Source: an uncultured Collinsella sp. (GTDB taxonomy: Bacteria > Actinomycetota > Coriobacteriia > Coriobacteriales > Coriobacteriaceae). Taken from it: a stretch of DNA of 6,787 nt. A program made the translations under genes and the position numbers. Location: NCBI GenBank assembly GCA_902482185.1, contig CABSZR010000077.1, positions 1 through 6,787 on the forward strand, written 5' to 3'. How positions within the stretch are numbered: position 1 is the first letter of the stretch; every line of letters starts with the position of its first letter. Shown here in pieces: positions 1 through 4,197 of this stretch. The notes below the pieces were generated by a model. That model was not told where the DNA came from. It did no database searches and worked only from the letters and a program-made list of their open reading frames with translations.

Positions 1-421
1 TGGTCTTGACCGGCTCGTCGGCCACATGCGCCGAAGGCTCGGTATTGAGGACCACGCCCGTGTAGACATTGCCGTCGCGCGTGTAGACGGTGCAGTTCTC
101 GCCATCGGCCGTAGACCACTGATGCCCGCCGAGCGTCGTGGGGCGCAGGCGACCATTGTCCTTAATGGAACGCACCATGGCGCCCAGGGTATCGACATGG
201 CTCGCCAGTACGAGCGGCTCACCCTCGCCACCAAGCTCAACGAGCACGTTACCCTTATTGGAACGCTCAGGCCCAAACCCCATATCGCGCAGGGTCTCCA
301 TCAGATAATCAGTCGCCGCACGGGTATAGCCCGTCGGCGAAGCAATAGAAGTCAGTGTCTTAAGCTGTCCCGCGATATAGGAGAGCGTCTCCTCTAGAGA
401 AGCATCGATTACAGAAGCCAT
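1..421 (-). CDS. M42 family metallo-aminopeptidase, N-terminal part (gene cut by window edge)
   Basis: This is the first 140 codons of a cytoplasmic metal-dependent aminopeptidase of the M42 family (glutamyl aminopeptidase/endoglucanase-M type), which trims residues from the N-terminus of peptides. Seen in the sequence: a helical start, SPTGYT at residues 28-33 in place of the family's usual PSG(x)E, GNVLVEL at 57-63, then LASHVDTLGAMV at 72-83. Its His75-x-Asp77 corresponds to the first metal-ligand motif of the family and is followed by the usual LGG (97-99). The remaining ligands and catalytic glutamates lie beyond the left edge, so activity cannot be judged. The ATG at 421 is preceded by GGAAGGA (427-433) with a 5-base gap, which fixes the start. 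Upstream, a minus-strand TAAAAT (458-463) could serve as a -10, but I see no good -35 for it. An M20-type peptidase is the main alternative, but the SHVDTLGAMV context favours M42. Confidence 0.85.
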   Translation of the reverse strand, partial: MASVIDASLEETLSYIAGQLKTLTSIASPTGYTRAATDYLMETLRDMGFGPERSNKGNVLVELGGEGEPLVLASHVDTLGAMVRSIKDNGRLRPTTLGGHQWSTADGENCTVYTRDGNVYTGVVLNTEPSAHVADEPVKT

Positions 422-659
422 GTGCATCCTTCCAAGCAAAACTAAGACCGAGTCCCGATTTTAACCGTTCTGCACGCGCAAGGCTCTGGGAGCCGAGCCA
501 CCTCCAGACGTCCTCGCGCCGATTTTGCGCACGCGCACGGCTTACAATCCCAATCTTGCATAAATCCTATCGGTATCTGCATAGAAATGAGGAGTCTTTT
601 TGCTTCGTCTCAGGGTACCCCACCTTGGGCCGTGCAAAAAACGGAGTATTCAGCACCGT

Positions 660-674
660 GGGCCCCAACGGCCC
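660..674. repeat. Short GC hairpin inside the inverted-repeat element
   Basis: GGGCC (660-664) can pair with GGCCC (670-674) around a 5-base loop, just inside the left 24-base motif. A competing pairing is possible between GGGCC at 627-631 and GGCCC at 661-665, extended by TT/AA and CC/GG with single-base bulges. This would enclose the left motif. Neither arrangement has a following T-run, so it is not a terminator. Confidence 0.35.
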
Positions 675-754
675 CATCACGAACGACAAAACGACGTGGT
701 TACAGCAGTGTTGCAGGTCGTCGCAAAGCAAAAACTCAGTAACAACCCCCTCCA

Positions 755-790
755 CTCATCGATAGCCCGCCCACAATGGCTGTCGATGAG
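755..790 (+). repeat. 13-bp stem-loop within the intergenic element
   Basis: CTCATCGATAGCC (755-767) pairs with GGCTGTCGATGAG (778-790) over 13 consecutive positions around a 10-base loop (768-777). Twelve pairs are Watson-Crick. The thirteenth (763 with 782) is a U-G wobble in a plus-strand RNA but a C-A mismatch in a minus-strand RNA. That mildly favours a plus-strand transcript if the structure acts as RNA. There is no T-run after the stem, so it is not an intrinsic terminator. It could belong to a small RNA or a mobile structured repeat, but I recognise no known RNA family. Confidence 0.5.
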
Positions 791-825
791 CGCCTGCGGG
801 CCACTACGGGCCATTCAAAACGTTA

Positions 826-864
826 TGCATTTTTAAGAGCTTGCTGAATACTCCCAAAAATGCA
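826..864. repeat. 9-bp perfect inverted repeat spanning the right motif copy
   Basis: TGCATTTTT (826-834) is the exact complement of AAAAATGCA (856-864), with a 21-base loop that contains most of the right-hand motif. A competing short stem, CCCA 853-856 with TGGG 868-871, uses bases of the same arm. In the left motif copy the corresponding short stem would be CCG 630-632 with CGG 642-644. The pairing letters differ but the pairing is kept. Confidence 0.45.
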
Positions 865-940
865 CGCTGGGAAGTGCACCACCTATCCGCAGCGGGCAGT
901 ACGCCTTGGTTTTGTCCGTCTCAGGGCATCGACGCAGCAC

Positions 941-972
941 AAAAAGCCCCGCCGTGCGTAGCACGGCGGGGC
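941..972 (-). terminator. Intrinsic terminator of the alcohol dehydrogenase gene
   Basis: Reading the minus strand, GCCCCGCCGTGC (972-961) and GCACGGCGGGGC (957-946) form a perfect, very GC-rich 12-bp stem with a 3-base loop, followed at once by five T residues (945-941). It starts 54 bases past the stop codon of the dehydrogenase. On the plus strand there is no T-run after the stem, so it works in one direction only. Confidence 0.93.
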
Positions 973-1025
973 CAGCGGCACGTCAAAAGACCATACACCT
1001 ACGGGCGAAGGACCACCAAACTGGG

Positions 1026-2192
1026 CTAGGCAGCCGGGCAGATCTTCTTGAAGAGCTCGATGACGTCGTCGAGCGTGGCCTCGCGGGGGTTGCCCGGGAA
1101 GCAGGCGTCGGCCATGGCGTCCTTGGCGAGCACCTCGATCTCGTCGGCCTTCATAGCCTCGCAGACGTGCGGGATATTCACGTCGGCGGAAAGCTGCTTG
1201 ACGGCGGCGATAGCGGCGTCGGCAGCCTCGTCGGTGCTCATGCCCGTGGTGTCAACACCCATGGCAAGGGCAACCTTGGCCAGGCGCTCAGCGCAAACCG
1301 GCTTGTTGAACTCCATGGCGATCGGCAGCAGCATGGCGCAAGCGACGCCGTGCGGGGTGTCGTAGTGAGCAGACAGGGTGTGAGCCATTGCGTGGTCGAT
1401 GCCCAGGCCAACGTTGGAGAAGCCCATGCCGGCGACATACTGGCCAAGGGCCATGCCCTCGCGGCCGGAGCCGGGCTGGCCGGACTTGGCCTCGGCAACG
1501 GAGTCGCGTAGGTTCTCGCTGATCAGCTTGATGGCCTCAAAGTGGAACATGTCGGAGAGCTCCCAAGCGCCCTTGGTGGTATAGCCCTCGATGGCGTGGG
1601 TCAGAGCGTCCATGCCGGTGGAGGCGGTCAGGCCGGCGGGCATGGAAGCCATCATGTCGGGGTCGACGACGGCGACCTCGGGGGCGTCGTTGGTGTCGAC
1701 GCACACGAACTTGCGGACCTTCTCGGGGTCGGTGATGACGTAGTTGATGGTCACCTCGGCAGCGGTACCGGCGGTCGTCGGCACGGCGATGGTGAACACG
1801 GCGTGGTTCTTAGTGGGAGCAACGCCCTCGAGGCTGCGGACATCGGCGAACTCGGGGTTGTTGATGATGATGCCGATGGCCTTGGCGGTGTCCATGGAGG
1901 AGCCGCCACCGATGGTCACGATAGCGTCAGCCTCGGCGGCCTTGAAGGCCTCGACGCCGTCCTTGACGTTCTGAATCGTGGGGTTGGGCTTGATCTCGGA
2001 GTAGAGGCTCCAAGCGATGCCGGCGGCGTCGAGCTCGTCGGTCACCTTAGCGGTAACGCCAAACTTGACCAGATCGGGGTCGGAGCAGACGAAGATCTTC
2101 TTGTAGCCGCGACGCTGGAGCTCGCCGGGGATCTCCTTGATGGCGCCGGAACCATGATAAGAGATGGTATTGAGAACGAAACGATTAGCCAT
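1026..2192 (-). CDS. fucO: Iron-containing alcohol dehydrogenase, FucO-like lactaldehyde reductase
   Basis: A 388-residue group III (iron-activated) NAD(P)-dependent alcohol dehydrogenase of the cytoplasm. Its closest well-studied relative, judged from memory, is E. coli FucO, which reduces lactaldehyde to 1,2-propanediol during fucose or rhamnose fermentation. Shared stretches include the MANR start, NPEFADVRSLEG (112-123), PTTAGTAAEVTINYVITD (138-155), FVCVD and MALGQYVAGMGFSNVGLG (247-264). The nucleotide-binding GGGSSMD is at 95-101. The four metal ligands of the family appear as Asp195, His199 (GMDALTHAIEGY), His267 and His281. Length is typical (E. coli FucO is about 383). GGGAGG at 2199-2204, six bases before the ATG, supports the start. 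No fucose or rhamnose genes are adjacent, so the natural substrate is unproven. A general 1,3-propanediol- or ethanol-type dehydrogenase is the alternative. It is monocistronic, with its own terminator at 941-972. Confidence 0.9.
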   Translation of the reverse strand: MANRFVLNTISYHGSGAIKEIPGELQRRGYKKIFVCSDPDLVKFGVTAKVTDELDAAGIAWSLYSEIKPNPTIQNVKDGVEAFKAAEADAIVTIGGGSSMDTAKAIGIIINNPEFADVRSLEGVAPTKNHAVFTIAVPTTAGTAAEVTINYVITDPEKVRKFVCVDTNDAPEVAVVDPDMMASMPAGLTASTGMDALTHAIEGYTTKGAWELSDMFHFEAIKLISENLRDSVAEAKSGQPGSGREGMALGQYVAGMGFSNVGLGIDHAMAHTLSAHYDTPHGVACAMLLPIAMEFNKPVCAERLAKVALAMGVDTTGMSTDEAADAAIAAVKQLSADVNIPHVCEAMKADEIEVLAKDAMADACFPGNPREATLDDVIELFKKICPAA

Positions 2193-2211
2193 TGATAGCC
2201 TCCCATCGTGT

Positions 2212-2241
2212 GCGGGGCACCCATTACGCCCCGCGCTATAA
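2212..2241 (-). promoter_or_regulatory. Possible fucO -10 box and adjoining GC palindrome
   Basis: On the minus strand TTATAG (2241-2236) is a plausible -10 box that would put the transcript start near 2229, about 37 bases before the fucO start codon. I see only a poor -35 (TTTCAA) at 17 bases. Overlapping the expected start point is a perfect 7-bp inverted repeat, GCGGGGC (2212-2218) and GCCCCGC (2228-2234), with a 9-base spacer. Because it straddles the start point it would act as DNA, for example as an operator, more readily than as an RNA hairpin. Confidence 0.35.
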
Positions 2242-2290
2242 GTCCCATCCTAACGCTTTTGAAACAAAAAACGCGTGAGAACGTCAAAAG

Positions 2291-2308
2291 TGTTAAAGCG
2301 TTTCAACA
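2291..2308. promoter_or_regulatory. LacI/GalR-type operator-like palindrome upstream of fucO
   Basis: TGTTAAAGCGTTTCAACA is an 18-base near-palindrome centred on CG, with 7 of 9 positions matching their partners. This is the usual shape of a LacI/GalR-family operator, and it resembles a catabolite-response element without fitting that consensus exactly. A second, inverted AACGCTTT (2252-2259) matches AAAGCGTT (2295-2302) and lies next to the poor -35 of the putative fucO promoter. Two spaced half-matching sites suggest repression by looping or cooperative binding. No regulator gene lies in this window. Confidence 0.35.
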
Positions 2309-2427
2309 GAATAACGGAGCCCTAGTCCTTCCCTCCCGACAGCAGCGAAGGCTAGATTATAGGAGCAATCGCCCAAAGAATGCGACCGACTCAGTCTATA
2401 AATTGTTTCTGTTTTAGCAATATATGT

Positions 2428-2456
2428 TTGACAATACGTTTATAAAAAGATACTTT
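2428..2456 (+). promoter_or_regulatory. Sigma-70 promoter for the LURP-one-like gene
   Basis: A perfect -35 box TTGACA (2428-2433) is followed after exactly 17 bases by TACTTT (2451-2456), which keeps the key T-A-n-n-n-T positions of a -10 box. The spacer is AT-rich. Transcription would begin near 2463, about 140 bases before the gene at 2605. This is the best-matching promoter in the window. Confidence 0.5.
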
Positions 2457-2462
2457 GTAGTG

Positions 2463-2604
2463 AATAACATGCATGCAGCAAATAACGTCATTCATTTTGT
2501 TAGAAATTGCCCATGCGGTTATTGCAGCTGCATCTACTGCAACGTACAGCGTAATTCTCCGCACGAAGCAAAAGACGGTTCCAATTCGATCGAGGCGATG
2601 ACAC
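2463..2604 (+). other. Leader region with competing hairpins
   Basis: If the promoter at 2428-2456 is used, about 140 bases of untranslated leader precede the LURP-one-like gene. Two structures are visible. In the first, ATGCAGC (2473-2479) pairs with GCTGCAT (2527-2533) and AATAAC (2481-2486) with GTTATT (2518-2523). In the second, TTGCAG (2522-2527) pairs with CTGCAA (2537-2542) around nine bases. They share bases 2522-2527, so they exclude each other. The 10-bp palindrome TGCAGCTGCA sits at 2523-2532. No known riboswitch class is recognisable, and no terminator hairpin is present. The rest of the 2309-2462 gap shows nothing further. Confidence 0.3.
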
Positions 2605-3144
2605 GTGGTGGCTAGTGGTCCTAAATCGAGCAAGACGGCTACAAACGAATATCGAATCTCAATTGAAGGTAACCCTTATCCGCATACTCTGGCCCTCATC
2701 AACCCAGCGGGAGACAACCTCAACATCAAAAAACATGGGTTCACGGGTCCACTAGGACAGCTATTGAGTCTTAAATACACCGTTTATGACGATGCAAATG
2801 AAAAACTCTTTACTATCGTCGACGGCGGTTTTAGCAACATGCCCAGGGTTGCGCTCATCATCGAACACGAGGAAGTTGCGGTGTTCGATTATGGCCTAAA
2901 CAGACTTGAGATGAAGTGCGTAACGAACATACCGAATTACACAATAAAAGGTAACTTCCTATTTGGAGATTACGATATATTCAGCCAACGGGAAGTGAAG
3001 CTATCTTCAGTTATCGTCCTTCAATGTGATAAACAATCGTGCTTTAGCATACAGGTTTTGGATAAAGCCGAATTAGCCGCCGCAATTGGAATACCTACAG
3101 CCATTGCCCTTCTTAGGGCTCGGATTGAAGAGCATCTCGAATAA
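2605..3144 (+). CDS. LURP-one-related / Tubby C-terminal-like domain protein
   Basis: A 179-residue soluble protein without signal peptide or membrane segment. The layout of alternating short beta strands (about 25-150) followed by one hydrophobic helix (155-175, AELAAAIGIPTAIALL) matches the LURP-one-related/Tubby-like fold of bacterial YxjI-type proteins, in which a beta barrel wraps a C-terminal helix. Supporting pieces are LKYTVYDDANEKLFTI (56-71), the YTIKGNFLFGDYDIF strand pair (112-126) and the D-K-A-E-L lead into the helix. The biochemical role of bacterial members is not established; phospholipid or membrane association is only suggested from eukaryotic relatives. The frame is closed by TGA at 2599-2601, so translation must start at GTG 2605 or the next GTG, with GAGG at 2592-2595 as the likely ribosome binding site. 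Base composition is clearly lower in GC than the flanking genes, which suggests transfer. The fold call is from pattern reading and is moderately sure; the gene itself is more certain. Confidence 0.65.
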   Translation: MVASGPKSSKTATNEYRISIEGNPYPHTLALINPAGDNLNIKKHGFTGPLGQLLSLKYTVYDDANEKLFTIVDGGFSNMPRVALIIEHEEVAVFDYGLNRLEMKCVTNIPNYTIKGNFLFGDYDIFSQREVKLSSVIVLQCDKQSCFSIQVLDKAELAAAIGIPTAIALLRARIEEHLE

Positions 3145-3149
3145 ATCGC

Positions 3150-3221
3150 AAAAAGCAGTTCGTAGCAACATTCAGGAGCTGGATAGTTTTTTCTGGCTCC
3201 TGAATGTTGTTACGAACATGC
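3150..3221 (-). terminator. Long hairpin between convergent genes, terminator for the DUF1275 gene
   Basis: Arms 3158-3179 and 3196-3217 are complementary over 22 positions with a single exception (a G opposite T), separated by a 16-base loop. GCA (3155-3157) and TGC (3219-3221) extend the stem past one bulged base. On the minus strand the hairpin is followed by five T residues (3154-3150), giving the shape of an intrinsic terminator for the DUF1275 gene that ends at 3225. On the plus strand there is no T-run after the stem, but the hairpin sits 13 bases past the LURP-one stop and could still protect or end that transcript. The stem is unusually long and the loop unusually large for a simple terminator. 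Confidence 0.65.
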
Positions 3222-3224
3222 ACC

Positions 3225-3944
3225 TTAGCGCTTAAGACTCGCGGTCTGCCAGTCAGCTATGATGCGGGCCCATTTCCTGTGCAAATCGCGCTCGCGGTCG
3301 ATGAACATGATGGCAAACGCGATAAACAGCAGCAAGCTCGCCACGACGATGGCGTGCAGGCCCATGCGCTCAATGCACCAGTTGCCCAACACGGCGCCAA
3401 ACACAAAGGTAAAGATCACGCCAAAGTACAGCAGGCCGTTTTCCAAAAAGCCGCGCCTGTGGGTGATGATGTAATCGTCCACGTTTTGCAGCGCGTTGCG
3501 CAAGTTGCCGATACACATGGTCGTAGCGATGCCGTGACCGTGGATCTTGCGGAAGCTCTCAACTTGCATGCCGCAGGCAAACGAGGTGAGGCAGTTGGCG
3601 AGCAGGTTGAAATTGCCGCCGGGGATAAAGCTCACGCCCAGCAAGATAACGGCTTCAAAGAACACCGTCACTTGGCGCCAGTGAATCACGCTGCCAAACC
3701 GTTCGTGTACCAGGTCGGCAAGCATAATGCCCACGGCAAACGACACCACGGGGAAGAAATAGCGTCCCGCAAGTGCCCAGTTGCCCTCCGAGATGCTCAC
3801 GCCCACGAGCAGGATGTTGCCTGTCTGCGCGTTGGCGAAAACATGATCGCGCCCAATGTACGAATAGACGTCCATAAAGCCACCGGCGAGCGCCAAGATA
3901 ATGCCAAGCTCGATGGACTCTGATATCTGTTTGGCACGCTGCAT
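3225..3944 (-). CDS. DUF1275 (YoaK-family) integral membrane protein
   Basis: A 239-residue polytopic inner-membrane protein of the DUF1275/YoaK family, whose function is not established (some annotations suggest transport). The family signature is clear: GGFMDVYSYIGRDHVFANAQ then TGN (residues 21-43), and later CGMQVESFRKIHGHGIATTMCIGNLRN (124-150), the usual GMQ...TGN-like second signature. Hydrophobic segments lie at about 11-30, 60-78, 92-108, 111-127, 170-190 and 197-215, so about six membrane spans, with a basic C-terminal tail. The frame stays open upstream to a start at 4106, but the ATG at 3944 is preferred. AAGGAGG (3955-3961) lies ten bases before it, and family homology begins just after. 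The longer form would also run into the divergent ygiQ promoter region. It is divergent from ygiQ and convergent with the LURP-one gene. Confidence 0.88.
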   Translation of the reverse strand: MQRAKQISESIELGIILALAGGFMDVYSYIGRDHVFANAQTGNILLVGVSISEGNWALAGRYFFPVVSFAVGIMLADLVHERFGSVIHWRQVTVFFEAVILLGVSFIPGGNFNLLANCLTSFACGMQVESFRKIHGHGIATTMCIGNLRNALQNVDDYIITHRRGFLENGLLYFGVIFTFVFGAVLGNWCIERMGLHAIVVASLLLFIAFAIMFIDRERDLHRKWARIIADWQTASLKR

Positions 3945-3954
3945 CGTCGTGCAT

Positions 3955-3961
3955 CCTCCTT
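3955..3961 (-). promoter_or_regulatory. Ribosome binding site deciding the DUF1275 start
   Basis: AAGGAGG on the minus strand is a near-perfect Shine-Dalgarno sequence ten bases before the ATG at 3944. It lies inside the longer open frame that begins at 4106, and is the main reason to reject that longer start. Confidence 0.75.
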
Positions 3962-4125
3962 GTTGACGACCCTCTCGTGCGTTGGCGGAAACATAACCGC
4001 CGTTCATACTGTAACCCATTGACAACATGGCGTGCGCGCGAGACGGGTTCTCCAACGCGCAGATACACAGTCTGGAAACAAACGACTGGCTCAGCGACGC
4101 TCTCACTCACCAGCTCATGTACTCC

Positions 4126-4166
4126 ACCAGTCTTTTTAGCGCCGTCCCAAAAAGACTGGTTACAAT
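4126..4166 (+). promoter_or_regulatory. 12-bp inverted repeat and -10 box upstream of ygiQ
   Basis: ACCAGTCTTTTT (4126-4137) is the perfect complement of AAAAAGACTGGT (4149-4160), with an 11-base spacer. Immediately after it comes TACAAT (4161-4166), a 5-of-6 match to the -10 consensus. This would start transcription near 4173, about 25 bases before the ygiQ start codon. There is no recognisable -35 at 16-18 bases; the palindrome occupies that place. This arrangement suggests an activator or repressor site over the promoter. As RNA it could also be read as a hairpin, but no T-run follows on the plus strand and no upstream plus-strand gene is there to terminate. The wider divergent gap (3945-4125) holds only a 5-bp repeat, GGCGG 3984-3988 / CCGCC 3997-4001. 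Confidence 0.4.
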
Positions 4167-4187
4167 TACGTGCAACATACAGACACC

Positions 4188-4193
4188 GGGAGG
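4188..4193 (+). promoter_or_regulatory. Ribosome binding site deciding the ygiQ GTG start
   Basis: GGGAGG lies four bases before GTG 4198. The gap is a little short, but no comparable site precedes the in-frame ATG codons at 4027 or 4117. The -10 box at 4161-4166 also lies downstream of both. Confidence 0.6.
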
Positions 4194-4197
4194 GATC

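Larger units (their letters stand above)
632..865. repeat. Inverted-repeat element bounded by two copies of a 24-base motif
   Basis: Two copies of the pattern GTGCA-(6 bases)-GGAGTATTCAGCA face each other: 632-655 on the plus strand and 842-865 on the minus strand. The outer 5 and inner 13 bases are identical (18 of 24). The six variable bases are AAAAAC in one copy and TTTTTG in the other. Weaker similarity continues outward past GCACG on both sides (a shared GTG and ACC at matching offsets). The enclosed DNA carries further hairpins. There is no transposase frame and no obvious target-site duplication, so a miniature transposable element is only one reading. A family of intergenic structured repeats, or a pair of sites for a DNA-binding protein, fits as well. 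The motif match is directly visible; the function is unknown. Confidence 0.6.
422..940. other. Long intergenic region without a convincing gene
   Basis: About 520 bases separate the start of the M42 peptidase from the terminator of the alcohol dehydrogenase. Short open frames exist on both strands, but none has a credible ribosome binding site or a recognisable protein. The stretch does hold a peptidase-proximal part with a small hairpin (GGCTC 482-486 / GAGCC 490-494, no T-run) and, from about 600 to 880, the inverted-repeat element described separately. The 8-bp palindrome GGGTACCC lies at 613-620. I could not place a convincing sigma-70 promoter in it. Confidence 0.6.

Noticed and set aside
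567..755. A 62-codon minus-strand frame in the intergenic element
   Set aside because: It reads through the left motif and hairpin, has no clear ribosome binding site and no recognisable protein. Its similarity to a frame at 841-1029 is explained by the inverted DNA motif.
632..865. CRISPR or attachment-site interpretation of the repeated motif
   Set aside because: Only two copies, in opposite orientation and over 180 bases apart; no regular spacers, integrase or tRNA.
906..1511. A 201-codon plus-strand frame running from the terminator into fucO
   Set aside because: It reads through the terminator hairpin and then opposite fucO; no ribosome binding site and no domain.
1542..2195. A 217-codon plus-strand frame opposite fucO
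   Set aside because: Glycine/valine/aspartate-rich composition typical of an antisense shadow, and fully inside a gene with intact catalytic motifs.
4019..4024. Plus-strand TTGACA as a -35 box for ygiQ
   Set aside because: No -10-like hexamer occurs at 16-18 bases downstream, where the sequence is GC-rich.
3945..4106. A 54-residue N-terminal extension of the DUF1275 protein
   Set aside because: The strong AAGGAGG lies inside it, just before ATG 3944, the family signature starts after that ATG, and the extension overlaps the region divergent to ygiQ.
4027..4197. A longer ygiQ start at ATG 4027
   Set aside because: No ribosome binding site, no family similarity, and the frame would cross the palindrome and -10 box that appear to drive ygiQ.
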